This document shows, one piece after another, positions 15,420 through 26,288 of a DNA stretch of 26,288 nucleotides. The DNA is from an uncultured Gammaproteobacteria bacterium. Lineage in GTDB: Bacteria; Pseudomonadota; Gammaproteobacteria; Rariloculales; Rariloculaceae. The position numbers and the translations under genes are program-made. The notes beneath the pieces were generated by a model. That model ran no database searches. It was not told where the DNA came from and saw nothing but the letters and a program-made list of their open reading frames with translations. The stretch's first letter is position 1, and every line of letters begins with the position of its first letter. The stretch is from positions 1 to 26,288 of the forward strand of contig CAMPKU010000025.1 of the NCBI GenBank assembly GCA_946887385.1, read 5' to 3'.

Positions 15420-17501
15420 GTGAGAGCTAGCAGAACTTTCAAATACGGTGCCCACGACGTCACGATCGAAACCGGTGTCATCGCACGTCAGGCCGACGGT
15501 GCCGTTGTCGTCAATATGGCGGACACCGTCGTTCTCGTGACGGCGGTTGGAGCTACGAAGGACGTCGAAGGGCGCGACTTTTTCCCCCTGACCGTCAACT
15601 ATCAAGAAAAGACCTACGCTGCGGGCAAGATTCCCGGCGGCTTCTTCAAGCGCGAAGGCCGTCCGAGCGAAAAGGAAACGCTGACTTCTCGTCTCATCGA
15701 TCGGCCGATCCGGCCGCTGTTCCCCGCAGGCTACCGTCGTGACGTGCAAGTCATCGCGACGGTGTTGTCGATGAACACCGAGATCGATCCCGACATTCCG
15801 GCGCTGCTCGGCGCGTCGGCGGCTCTAGCCCTCTCGGGCTTGCCGTTCATGGGTCCGATCGGCGCCGCGCGCGTCGGCTACAAGGACGGACAGTACCTGC
15901 TCAATCCGACAAGTGCGGAGCTGCAGCAATCGAAGCTCGATCTCGTCGTCGCCGGTACGCGAGACGCGGTGCTCATGGTGGAGTCCCAGGCCGACCGGTT
16001 GCCGGAAGACGTCATGCTCGGCGCCGTCATGTTCGGCCACGAGCAAATGCAGGTGGCGATCGAAGCCATTCTCTCGCTTGCCAAAGAGGCCGCGCGACCG
16101 CCCGTCGTCTGGACTGCGGCGGCCAAGGACAAGGCGCTGGCGTCGGGCGTCGCCAAGTACGTCTCCGCCATCACCGAGGCGTACGGCATTGCCGAAAAGC
16201 AAGTTCGCTACGCGAAGATCGGCGAGCTCAAGGCGCAGTGCGTAGCTGAGCTCACGGCTCTGGAAGGCAACACGTGGAGCCCGGCGCAGATCGAGGCCGA
16301 ATTCCACACCGCAGAGAAGAACGTCGTCCGCGGCCGCATCATCGCGGGTAAGCCGCGCATCGACGGGCGCGACACGAAGACGGTTCGCAAGATCGACGTG
16401 CAAGTCGGCGTGCTGCCGCGTACGCACGGCTCGGCCGTTTTCACGCGCGGCGAAACGCAAGCCTTGGTGGTCACCACTCTGGGTACGGGCCGCGATGCGC
16501 AGATCATCGACGCGCTCGAGGGCGAGCGGAAGGAGCCTTTCATGCTCCATTACAACTTCCCGCCCTATAGCGTGGGTGAAACCGGCTTCATGGGTTCGCC
16601 GAAGCGCCGCGAGATCGGTCATGGCCGGCTCGCCCGCCGTGGCGTCGAAGCCGTCATGCCGGAGATGGAGACGTTTCCGTACGTCATCCGCGTCGTGTCG
16701 GAAATCACCGAATCGAACGGCTCGAGCTCGATGGCGTCGGTGTGCGGCACGAGCTTGTCGCTGATGGACGCCGGCGTGCCCATTAAGGCTCCTGTTGCCG
16801 GTGTGGCGATGGGCCTCATCAAGGAAGAGAACGCGTTTCAGGTGCTCACGGACATCCTCGGCGACGAGGATCATCTCGGCGACATGGACTTCAAGGTGGC
16901 CGGCACGGCCGATGGCGTCACGGCGTTGCAGATGGACATCAAGATCTTCGGCATCACGCGCGAGATCATGGCCACTGCGCTCGCACAGGCGCGCGAGGGC
17001 CGGCTGCACATCCTTGGCGAGATGAACAAGGTGCTGAGCGCGCCGCGCGCCAAGATGTCGGACTGGGCCCCAACGATCATCACCATCAAGATCGACCCCG
17101 AGAAGATTCGCGACGTCATCGGCAAGGGCGGTGCGGTCATTCGCGCCATCACCGAAGAGACCGGCGCGACCATCGATATCGAGAACGACGGCACGGTGAA
17201 GATCGCATCCGTGGACGGTAAGGCTGGGCGCGCCGCGGTCGAGCGCATCGAGCTGATCACGGCCGACGTCGAAGTGGGGCGCATCTACCAGGGCAAGGTG
17301 GCGCGCCTCATGGATTTCGGCGCGTTCGTGACGATCCTGCCTGGGCGCGACGGCCTGGTGCACATCTCGCAGATCTCGAACGAGCGCGTGGAGCGCGTGA
17401 GCGACAAGCTCAAGGAAGGCGACGTCGTGCGCGTGAAGGTGCTCGAGGTCGATCGCCAGGGCCGCGTGCGTCTGAGCATGCGCGACGTCGACGCTGCCTA
17501 A
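15420..17501 (+). CDS. pnp: Polyribonucleotide nucleotidyltransferase (PNPase)
   Basis: A 693-residue enzyme, similar to E. coli PNPase (711). The first RNase PH domain includes [20 protein letters not shown] and [12 protein letters not shown]. An all-alpha linker follows, then the second RNase PH domain with [17 protein letters not shown] and the catalytic acidic block [15 protein letters not shown]. The KH domain contains [15 protein letters not shown] and the S1 domain contains [13 protein letters not shown]. It degrades RNA 3' to 5' using phosphate and normally joins RNase E in the degradosome. The GTG at 15420 is preceded by AAGGAA at a good distance and yields the usual [14 protein letters not shown] start. 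The long acidic/Ala tail of E. coli PNPase is missing; the protein ends right after the S1 domain. Confidence 0.97.
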   Translation: MRASRTFKYGAHDVTIETGVIARQADGAVVVNMADTVVLVTAVGATKDVEGRDFFPLTVNYQEKTYAAGKIPGGFFKREGRPSEKETLTSRLIDRPIRPLFPAGYRRDVQVIATVLSMNTEIDPDIPALLGASAALALSGLPFMGPIGAARVGYKDGQYLLNPTSAELQQSKLDLVVAGTRDAVLMVESQADRLPEDVMLGAVMFGHEQMQVAIEAILSLAKEAARPPVVWTAAAKDKALASGVAKYVSAITEAYGIAEKQVRYAKIGELKAQCVAELTALEGNTWSPAQIEAEFHTAEKNVVRGRIIAGKPRIDGRDTKTVRKIDVQVGVLPRTHGSAVFTRGETQALVVTTLGTGRDAQIIDALEGERKEPFMLHYNFPPYSVGETGFMGSPKRREIGHGRLARRGVEAVMPEMETFPYVIRVVSEITESNGSSSMASVCGTSLSLMDAGVPIKAPVAGVAMGLIKEENAFQVLTDILGDEDHLGDMDFKVAGTADGVTALQMDIKIFGITREIMATALAQAREGRLHILGEMNKVLSAPRAKMSDWAPTIITIKIDPEKIRDVIGKGGAVIRAITEETGATIDIENDGTVKIASVDGKAGRAAVERIELITADVEVGRIYQGKVARLMDFGAFVTILPGRDGLVHISQISNERVERVSDKLKEGDVVRVKVLEVDRQGRVRLSMRDVDAA

Positions 17502-17508
17502 CGCAAGG

Positions 17509-17530
17509 GCCGGGCGCGCGGTGGCCCGGC
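17509..17530. terminator. GC-rich hairpin between convergent pnp and gluQRS
   Basis: GCCGGGC (17509-17515) pairs with GCCCGGC (17524-17530) around an 8-base loop in the 40-base gap between the two converging genes. Neither side has a T-tract, so it is not a canonical intrinsic terminator, but it may stop or stabilise transcripts from both directions. Confidence 0.4.
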
Positions 17531-17541
17531 GCTAAATTCGG

Positions 17542-18438
17542 TTACTCCGGCGGCCGCAGGGTGCGCCGGTCTCGCAGCGTTTCGATGTTCCAGCGCGGAA
17601 GCGCCCACTGCCAAAGCCGGCCCGGGCGCTCGCTTGCGAGCGCAGGCGGCACGTCGAGTCCCAATAGTCGCAGGATCGCGGCCGCGGCGGTCGAGCCGGG
17701 CTCGATGGCGCCGGCGCCGGTCTGCTTCGAGAGCTTCTGCCCATCGGCGGTGACGACTACGGGCACGTGAAAATACCGCGGGGTGGGGAGCCCGAGCTCG
17801 CCTTGGAGGTGAACGTGCGCTGCGGTAGGTTCGAGCAGATCCACGCCGCGCACGATTGTGGTGACGCCTTGCTCGGCATCGTCGAGCACCACGGCCAGGT
17901 GATACGCCGGCAGGCCGTCGCGACGAACGATGACGTAATCTCCACGCGTCGCGCTGAGATCCGTCTCGACACGGCCCTGCAAGCCGTCGTCCACGACGAC
18001 GTAACCTGCATTCACGCGCACGCGAGTCGCGGCATCGCCGACGGGGACGCGCCGGTCGCGGCACGTACCGGGATAGCGGCGGGGTAGAGCATCGACGCCC
18101 GCACGCAGCTCGCTGCGCGAGCAGCGGCAGCGAAACGCCCGGCCGTCGCCGAGCAGCCGCTCGGCGGCCGCTCCGTACGCCTCGACGCGAGAGCTTTGGT
18201 AGAGTACCGAGCGATCCCACTCGAGCTCGAAAGCCTCGAGGGTGCGCAGAATGTCGTCTGCCGCTCCCGGTACTTCGCGAGGCGGATCGATGTCCTCAAT
18301 TCGAACGAGCCACTCGCCGTGGGCCTGGCGCGCGTGCAAATAGCTGGCCACGGCAGCCACCAGCGACCCCACGTGCAGGGGGCCGGTCGGAGATGGAGCG
18401 AAGCGGCCGACGTAGCGAAGCGACGCCACGGCGGGCAC
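17542..18438 (-). CDS. gluQ: Glutamyl-Q tRNA(Asp) synthetase
   Basis: About 298 residues from the GTG at 18438, close to E. coli GluQRS (308). It resembles the catalytic half of glutamyl-tRNA synthetase and lacks the anticodon-binding domain. The nucleotide-binding signature is GRFAPSPTGPLHVGS. Other markers are RIEDIDPPREVPGA, a Cys-containing zinc region (FRCRCSRSEL with the later YPGTC), RRDGLPAYHLAVV, IVRGVDLLEPT, and KLSKQ in place of KMSKS. The enzyme attaches glutamate to queuosine in the anticodon of tRNA(Asp). The frame stays open further upstream into dksA. The GTG two bases after the dksA stop gives the most economical start; a GTG at 18429 is also possible. The dksA-gluQRS order is conserved in gammaproteobacteria. 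Confidence 0.94.
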   Translation of the reverse strand: MPAVASLRYVGRFAPSPTGPLHVGSLVAAVASYLHARQAHGEWLVRIEDIDPPREVPGAADDILRTLEAFELEWDRSVLYQSSRVEAYGAAAERLLGDGRAFRCRCSRSELRAGVDALPRRYPGTCRDRRVPVGDAATRVRVNAGYVVVDDGLQGRVETDLSATRGDYVIVRRDGLPAYHLAVVLDDAEQGVTTIVRGVDLLEPTAAHVHLQGELGLPTPRYFHVPVVVTADGQKLSKQTGAGAIEPGSTAAAAILRLLGLDVPPALASERPGRLWQWALPRWNIETLRDRRTLRPPE

Positions 18439-18440
18439 GG

Positions 18441-19208
18441 TCAGCGGTACTGATCCTCGCGGTCGCGGAACTGCCGCTCGGCGAGCTCGCGCCGTTCCTG
18501 CGCTTCGACGCATAGGGTAGCGACGGGTCGCGCCTCGAGGCGCCGGAGCCCGATCTCGTCGCCGGTCTCCTCACAGTAACCGTAGCTACCGTCGTCGATG
18601 CGAGCGAGCGCCGAGTCAATCTTTTTCAAGAGCTTGCGCTCTCTATCTCGAGTACGAAGCTCGAGCCCGAACTCGGACTCCTGCGTCGCCCGATCGTTGG
18701 GATCGGGGAAATTGGCCGCATCGTCTTTCATATGCAGCATCGTGCGGTCGACTTCTTCCATCAGCTCGCGCTTCCAGGCCAGCAACAGCTGGCGGAAATG
18801 CTCGAGCTGAGCTTTGTTCATGTATTCCTCGCCGCGTTTCGGTTGGTAAGGCGTGAAGCCCTTCACCGGGCCGCTGAGGACGTTGCCGCCGCGCCGTCGA
18901 GAGGCGAGGGGTGTGATGGGTCTCGACGCAGCACGAACGGGCGCCGGCGGGCGTGAGCCCGGCTTTTTTGGTGCGGTAGCGATCGTCTTCTTCCCTGATG
19001 GTTTAGGTTGGACCTTGGGTGCCGCCCGTTTCGCGGAGACCTTCTTGGTGCTCGTGCGCTTCGCGGACTTCCCTGTTCTGGTCGACGGCTTATGAGCGGA
19101 CTTGAGCTTGGCCTTGCTGGAGCGGCCGGCTGCCCCACGGGTCTTCTTGGCCGGCTTTCTCCTGCCGACAGGCGCCCTTTTCTTGGTAGCTGCTTTTCTC
19201 GCAGACAT
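18441..19208 (-). CDS. dksA: RNA polymerase-binding regulator DksA with basic N-terminal tail
   Basis: A 255-residue protein, about 100 longer than E. coli DksA (151). The conserved part is the C-terminal 130 residues: YQPKRGEEYMNKAQLEHFR, VDRTMLHMKDDAANFPDP, and a tip with the two aspartates (DPNDRA) that act in the RNA polymerase secondary channel. The zinc region has C212-E-E-T215 and C233-V-E-A236, so two of the four cysteines are replaced. The N-terminal 120 residues are almost wholly Lys, Ala, Arg, Pro, Ser and Thr, like histone H1 or AlgP tails. The ATG at 19208 has GGAGG eight bases upstream; a TTG at 19223 lies upstream of that site and is rejected. DksA works with ppGpp on rRNA and amino-acid promoters. 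It is followed by gluQRS after 2 bases. Confidence 0.94.
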   Translation of the reverse strand: MSARKAATKKRAPVGRRKPAKKTRGAAGRSSKAKLKSAHKPSTRTGKSAKRTSTKKVSAKRAAPKVQPKPSGKKTIATAPKKPGSRPPAPVRAASRPITPLASRRRGGNVLSGPVKGFTPYQPKRGEEYMNKAQLEHFRQLLLAWKRELMEEVDRTMLHMKDDAANFPDPNDRATQESEFGLELRTRDRERKLLKKIDSALARIDDGSYGYCEETGDEIGLRRLEARPVATLCVEAQERRELAERQFRDREDQYR

Positions 19209-19246
19209 GGCCTTGGCCTCCAAGACCCTTCTATAAGGAGCCGGCG

Positions 19247-19252
19247 ATTATA
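19247..19252 (-). promoter_or_regulatory. dksA promoter -10 element
   Basis: A perfect TATAAT on the minus strand lies 38 bases upstream of the dksA ATG, in the 78-base gap after queF. The -35 region at 17 bases spacing is CTTCCG, a weak match, so an activator may be needed. The predicted leader is about 30 bases long. Confidence 0.6.
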
Positions 19253-19286
19253 CAGACGCCTTCGAGATGCGGAAGGGGTTTAGCGG

Positions 19287-19703
19287 TCAAGGCTGGCCAT
19301 CGGGCATGACGACGGACGGCGTGGCCCGCCAGCCCTTCTGCCGGTGCTCCGCCACTACTGTCGTGTAGATGCCCCCGCGCACGTAGAACTCGGCCGTCAA
19401 ACGAAGGAAGCGCGGCTTCATGAGCGCGACGAGGTCGTCGACGATTCGATTCGTGACGGCTTCGTGGAACGCCCCTTCGTTGCGGTACGACCAAACATAG
19501 AGCTTCAGCGACTTCAGCTCGACGCAGACGGCGTCGGGCACATACTCGAGGTGCAGCGTCGCGAAGTCGGGTTGACCTGTCTTCGGACAGAGACACGTGA
19601 ACTCCGGTATCCGCATCCTGATCGTATAGTCGCGATCCGGGTTCGGATTCGGAAAGCTCTCGAGACTTTTTTTCGACGGCCGAGCAGCGGGCTTACTCGC
19701 CAC
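19287..19703 (-). CDS. queF: NADPH-dependent 7-cyano-7-deazaguanine reductase, type I
   Basis: A 138-residue protein from a GTG start. It has the QueF motif E62-LKSLK67 followed by [14 protein letters not shown], and the catalytic region C39-PKTGQPD46 with nucleophile Cys39 and Asp46. RGGIYTTV near the end is also conserved. The enzyme reduces preQ0 to preQ1 in queuosine synthesis. Its length and single-domain layout match the short YkvM type of Bacillus rather than the roughly 280-residue YqcD type of E. coli. The ribosome-binding site is weak. It is transcribed divergently from smc and is followed by dksA on the same strand. Confidence 0.95.
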   Translation of the reverse strand: MASKPAARPSKKSLESFPNPNPDRDYTIRMRIPEFTCLCPKTGQPDFATLHLEYVPDAVCVELKSLKLYVWSYRNEGAFHEAVTNRIVDDLVALMKPRFLRLTAEFYVRGGIYTTVVAEHRQKGWRATPSVVMPDGQP

Positions 19704-19834
19704 GTTTGCATGTTCCGATTGACGGTGGAAGCAACGCGCGCAGCCGTCGCTTTTGGATTGCTTTTTACTCTACACTACCGCCGTCGATGCGGCCATGCGG
19801 GCCGGAATTCGCTCGACTACCATGGGGTCAACCA

Positions 19835-22800
19835 TTGCGCCTGAGTAAGATCAAGCTTTCGGGCTTCAAGTCTTTCGTCGATTCCACCACGATCAAGTTC
19901 CCGAGCAACCTCATGGGGATCGTCGGCCCTAACGGTTGCGGCAAGTCCAACATCATCGATGCGATCCGCTGGGTGCTCGGCGAGGCGTCGGCGAAAACCT
20001 TGCGCGGCGATTCGATGGTGGACGTGATCTTCAACGGTTCGGCGAACCGCAAGCCGGTGGGGTTGGCGAGTATCGAGCTCACGTTCGACAACTCCGACGG
20101 CACGATCACCGGCGCATTCGCAGGTTACAACGAAGTGGCGGTTCGCCGCGTCGTCTCGCGCGACGGCACGTCGCAGTACTACTTGAACAACGCCCGCTGC
20201 CGCCGCAAGGACATTACGCACCTGTTGCTCGGCACCGGCGTGGGCTCGCACGGCTACTCGATCATCGAGCAGGGCATGATCTCCCGCCTCGTAGAAGCCA
20301 AGCCCGAGGAGCTGCGCGCGTTTCTAGAGGAAGCGGCCGGCATCTCGAAGTACAAGGAGCGGCGGCGCGAAACCGAGCACCGCATCCAGCACACTCGCGA
20401 GAATCTGGAACGCCTCAAAGACCTGCGCGAGGAGATCGAAAAGCAGCTCACGCACTTGCAGCGTCAGGCGAAAGACGCGGAGCGCTACAAGACCCTCAAG
20501 GCCGAGCAGCGCAAAGTCAGTGCCGAGCTCTTGGCGTTGCGTTTGAACGGGCTGCGCGCGGAGGTGACTGAGCACGAACAAGCGCTGCGCGAAAAGCAGC
20601 TTGCCCTCGAAGCCGCCCTGGCGGCGCAACGATCGGCCGAAACGTCCATCGAAAAGCTGCGCGTGGAGCTTGCCGACCGCAACGAGCGCTTCAGCGTCGT
20701 GCAAGGAAGCTACTACAAGATCGGCGCGGAAATCGCGCGTTTGGAGCAATCGCTCCAGCATCGCAAAGAGCTCATTCAACGCCAAACCGAAGATCTGCAG
20801 AGCACGGATCAGCAGGTGGCGGAGATCAGCGCGCACATGGCCAGCGATCAAGTCGAGCTCGAAGAGCTCGAGCGCGTGCTGCGCGAGCTCGGCCCCGGTC
20901 TCGAGCAAGCCTATGCCGTGCAGCGCACGGCGCAGCAAAACCTCGAGCAAGCCGAGCAGGCCATGGAGCAGACTCGTCTGCAATGGGAGCGCACCGGCGA
21001 GGAGCTGGCGGCCGCCGAGCGCTTGGTGCACGGCGAAGACACCCGGCTCGAGCAACTCGCCGCGCAAAGCCAGCGGCTCGAGAAAGAGCTTCAGAAGCAT
21101 CAGGACGAGCGCAACGCCTCGAGCTTTGCGGAAGTAGAGCAGGGGCTCGAGACTCTCGTCGCGCAAGAGGAGCGCCTTGCGGCCGCCTGCGAGAATGCGG
21201 CGCGCGCCCTGGAGACCGTCTGGACGCAGATCCAGCAGTTGCGGGAGCAGGAATCGCGCATCTCCACGCACCTCGATCAGCTTCGCGAAACGTTGCAGAC
21301 GGATCGCGGCCGGTTAACGTCGCTCGAAGCTCTCCAAGAGGCGGCGCTCGGTAAATCCACTGAGCAGGTGAATCACTGGCTTCAAGCGCAGTCGCTCGCC
21401 GAGCGGCGGCGCTTGGCGCAGGAGCTCGTCGTGGAGAGCGGCTGGGAAACTGCAGTCGAGACCGTGCTCGCGCCCTACCTGCAGGCCGTGGGCATCGAGA
21501 GCATCGATGCCGTGGCCCATGCGCTACCGGAGCTCACCGAAGGCGGCGTGACGCTCGTGGAATTCGAGGGCGACGCGGTAGCGCCGTCCGCCGGGCCCGG
21601 CGCTTTGCTGGCGCACATGCGCGCACCGCCCGCCGTGGCTTCGTTGCTTAGCGGCATTCGCGTGGCCGGCTCGATTCAAGAGGCGATCGCGCGCCGACAT
21701 GAGCTTGCCGACGGCGAATCGTTCGTCACTCGCGAAGGCGCGTGGGTCGGACGGCAATGGTTGCGCTTGAATCGCAGCGACGATCCGCAGGTGGGCGTGC
21801 TAGCGCGGGAGGACGAGATCAAGCGTCTGCGCGAAAGCACACAAGCCACGGCGCGCCGCGCCGACGAAGTGGGCAAGGCGCTCGCCGATACGCGCTACCA
21901 GCTCGAGCGGCTCGAGGAAGCGCGCGCGCAGGCGCAGACCGAGGCCTCGCGCCGGCAGGATCTGTTCGCCGACACGAAAGCGAAATTGGGTGCGAGCCGC
22001 GCAGAGCTCGATCAGGTTCGGCAGCGCGCCGCCGCGCTCGATCGCGCCCTCGCGGATCTAGCTGCCGAGCAGCAAGCCCTCGTCAGTGCCGTCGATGAAA
22101 GCAAGGCGCGCCGCGCGAACGCCGTAGCTCGTCAGGCGCATCTTTCCGCTACGCGTGAAAGCTTCGATCAACAACGGCGCGAGCAGCAGGAGCGGTTGAG
22201 CGCAGCCAGAGCGAGTGCAGAGCAGCATCGCGAGGCGGCGCAAGCCATCGCCATCAAAGTGGAATCGCGCCGCAGCTCGAAAGAGTCGGCAAGTGCTGCG
22301 CTGCTCCGCGTGCAGGGCCAGCTGGCGCACTTGACGAAACGCCAGGCGGAGCTTCGCTCGGCATTGCAAGCGGCCAGCGAGCCGGTGCGCGCCGAGGAAG
22401 ACACGCTGGTCGCGAAGCTCGACGAGCGTTTGGTCGTCGAGACGGATCTCGCCAACGCGCGCCGCGCCATGGACGAAATCGATGCGCAGCTCCGCGACAC
22501 CGAGCAGCAACGCAACGAGCGTCAGCAAGCCGTGAACGAGACCCGCGAGCAGACCGACAGCATTCGCCTGTCGGTTCGAGAATCGCAGGTTCGGGCTGAA
22601 ACGGTGGCCGAGCAATTCGCAGGCACCGGCTTCATCCTCGATGAGATCGTTCTAGGCCTGCCGGCCGATGCCACAGTGGCGGCGTGGACCGAGACGTTCG
22701 AGCACATCGAGCGGCGGATTCAACGCCTCGGCGCTATCAATCTCGCGGCCATCGACGAGTTCCAGGAGCAGTCGGAGCGCAAGAAGTACCTCGACGCTCA

Positions 22801-23341
22801 GTTCACGGACCTCACCGACGCGCTCGAAACGTTGGAAAACGCCATCCGCAAGATCGATCGTGAGACGCGGGCTCGATTCAAGGACACGTTCGACAAGGCC
22901 AATCAAGGGCTCGAGCGTCTATTCCCGCGTCTGTTCGGGGGCGGGAACGCCTACCTCGAGATGGACGGCGAGGATGTGCTCTCGGCCGGCGTTACGATCA
23001 TGGCGCGGCCGCCGGGCAAGAAGATCAGCACGATTCATCTATTGTCGGGCGGCGAGAAGGCGCTGACGGCGGTTGCGCTCGTATTCTCGATCTTCGAGCT
23101 GAATCCTGCGCCGTTTTGCCTGCTCGACGAGGTCGACGCACCGCTCGACGACGCCAACGTGGGCCGCTTCTCCGACATCGTGAAAGAGATGTCCGAGCGC
23201 GTGCAGTTCGTCATCATCACGCACAACAAGACGACGATGCAGACGATGCATCAACTCTCCGGAGTTACGATGCAAGAGCCGGGGGTGTCGCGCATGGTGG
23301 CTGTCGACATCGACGAAGCGGTTCGACTCGCCGCGATGTAG
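19835..23341 (+). CDS. smc: Chromosome segregation ATPase SMC
   Basis: About 1168 residues from a TTG at 19835, the usual SMC length. The N-terminal Walker A GPNGCGKS is at 31-38. A Q-loop and two long coiled-coil arms flank a hinge around residues 510-650. The C-terminal ATPase lobe has the signature LSGGEK (1070-1075) and Walker B CLLDEVD (1095-1101). It forms the condensin core with ScpA/ScpB; those genes are not in this window. The TTG was chosen because it gives the family start LRLSKIKLSGFKSFV. The frame stays open upstream, and an ATG at 19787 would add 16 residues not seen in the family. Gammaproteobacteria of the Pseudomonas/Xanthomonas type use SMC and often order smc-zipA-ligA as here, unlike E. 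coli, which uses MukB. Confidence 0.95.
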   Translation: MRLSKIKLSGFKSFVDSTTIKFPSNLMGIVGPNGCGKSNIIDAIRWVLGEASAKTLRGDSMVDVIFNGSANRKPVGLASIELTFDNSDGTITGAFAGYNEVAVRRVVSRDGTSQYYLNNARCRRKDITHLLLGTGVGSHGYSIIEQGMISRLVEAKPEELRAFLEEAAGISKYKERRRETEHRIQHTRENLERLKDLREEIEKQLTHLQRQAKDAERYKTLKAEQRKVSAELLALRLNGLRAEVTEHEQALREKQLALEAALAAQRSAETSIEKLRVELADRNERFSVVQGSYYKIGAEIARLEQSLQHRKELIQRQTEDLQSTDQQVAEISAHMASDQVELEELERVLRELGPGLEQAYAVQRTAQQNLEQAEQAMEQTRLQWERTGEELAAAERLVHGEDTRLEQLAAQSQRLEKELQKHQDERNASSFAEVEQGLETLVAQEERLAAACENAARALETVWTQIQQLREQESRISTHLDQLRETLQTDRGRLTSLEALQEAALGKSTEQVNHWLQAQSLAERRRLAQELVVESGWETAVETVLAPYLQAVGIESIDAVAHALPELTEGGVTLVEFEGDAVAPSAGPGALLAHMRAPPAVASLLSGIRVAGSIQEAIARRHELADGESFVTREGAWVGRQWLRLNRSDDPQVGVLAREDEIKRLRESTQATARRADEVGKALADTRYQLERLEEARAQAQTEASRRQDLFADTKAKLGASRAELDQVRQRAAALDRALADLAAEQQALVSAVDESKARRANAVARQAHLSATRESFDQQRREQQERLSAARASAEQHREAAQAIAIKVESRRSSKESASAALLRVQGQLAHLTKRQAELRSALQAASEPVRAEEDTLVAKLDERLVVETDLANARRAMDEIDAQLRDTEQQRNERQQAVNETREQTDSIRLSVRESQVRAETVAEQFAGTGFILDEIVLGLPADATVAAWTETFEHIERRIQRLGAINLAAIDEFQEQSERKKYLDAQFTDLTDALETLENAIRKIDRETRARFKDTFDKANQGLERLFPRLFGGGNAYLEMDGEDVLSAGVTIMARPPGKKISTIHLLSGGEKALTAVALVFSIFELNPAPFCLLDEVDAPLDDANVGRFSDIVKEMSERVQFVIITHNKTTMQTMHQLSGVTMQEPGVSRMVAVDIDEAVRLAAM

Positions 23342-23353
23342 TCACAGCTCGCT

Positions 23354-26069
<2,716 letters not shown>

Positions 26070-26070
26070 C

Positions 26071-26288
26071 GTGCGCTCACGCATTCAAGACGCGCTGCTT
26101 TCCGCGCTCGAAGCCATCTTGCGACCAATCGTGAAGTTGCTGCTGCAGTCGGGAATCAGCTATTCCGAATTCGCGTCAGTCGCTAAGTCCGTCTTCGTCC
26201 AAGTCGCCACCGACGACTACACGAAGCGAAACCGCCCGGCAAATTTCTCGCAGGTTTCGGCGATGACTGGAATATCTCGGAAGGAAGT
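26071..26288 (+). CDS. DUF6502-like protein (5' end only)
   Basis: The first 72 codons of a gene cut by the right edge, starting at GTG with AGGAG about nine bases upstream and 1 base after the ligA stop. The translated start (ALEAILRPIVKLLLQSGISY, then SEFASVAKSVFVQVA and NFSQVSAMTGISRKE) resembles the N-terminus of DUF6502 proteins. In these a helix-turn-helix-like segment follows a conserved LRPLVRLLL helix. The function of that family is not established. The gene is likely cotranscribed with ligA. The family call is from memory of its pattern and rests on a partial sequence. Confidence 0.7.
   Translation, partial: MRSRIQDALLSALEAILRPIVKLLLQSGISYSEFASVAKSVFVQVATDDYTKRNRPANFSQVSAMTGISRKE

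Noticed and set aside
15825..17363. 512-residue open frame opposite pnp
   Set aside because: It is antisense to a full-length PNPase with no ribosome-binding site or recognisable domain; it is a composition artefact.

Overview
The window is a GC-rich chromosomal segment from a gammaproteobacterium. The main evidence is gene order: rimP-nusA-infB-rbfA-truB-rpsO-pnp on one strand, dksA next to gluQRS, and smc-zipA-ligA. A DksA with a long Lys/Ala/Arg-rich N-terminal tail, a short type I QueF and a DUF6502-like gene after ligA would fit a xanthomonad- or Steroidobacter-like lineage, but that placement is inference. No rRNA, tRNA, CRISPR array, insertion sequence, prophage or plasmid gene was seen.

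Layout. (1) 1-3201, minus strand: a bicupin gene, an SDR-fold gene overlapping it by 4 bases (ATGA), and then, after a 162-base gap, an exported FG-GAP/VCBS repeat protein that runs off the left edge. (2) 3343-8851, plus strand: a loose accessory run of a small exported protein, hemW, an exported metallo-beta-lactamase-fold hydrolase, a SAM methyltransferase, a DUF3500 protein, an M23/LytM peptidase and a 59-residue SEC-C zinc-motif membrane microprotein. (3) 8852-9083: a structured leader holding an extended -10 element, two separate terminator-like hairpins with T-tracts and two further hairpins. (4) 9084-17501: the transcription/translation operon. rpsO has its own promoter, and a 12-bp terminator separates rpsO from pnp. 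(5) 17542-19703, minus strand: queF, dksA, gluQRS. (6) 19835-26069, plus strand: smc, zipA, ligA. A DUF6502-like gene then starts and is cut by the right edge.

How the genes work together. Region 4 couples ribosome maturation (RimP, RbfA), transcription elongation (NusA), initiation (IF2), tRNA pseudouridylation (TruB), a ribosomal protein (S15) and RNA decay (PNPase). Region 5 places an enzyme of queuosine precursor synthesis (QueF) and the enzyme that glutamylates queuosine in tRNA (GluQRS) on either side of a stringent-response regulator. Region 6 joins chromosome organisation, division-ring anchoring and DNA ligation.

Most of the window is ordinary core genome, and I saw no clear new defence or mobile system. 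The best leads are the tandem-terminator rimP leader and the short RNA it may release, the DksA variant (two-cysteine finger plus a histone-H1-like tail), the queF-dksA-gluQRS grouping, the SDR-like protein lacking the catalytic Tyr and Lys, and the SEC-C membrane microprotein.
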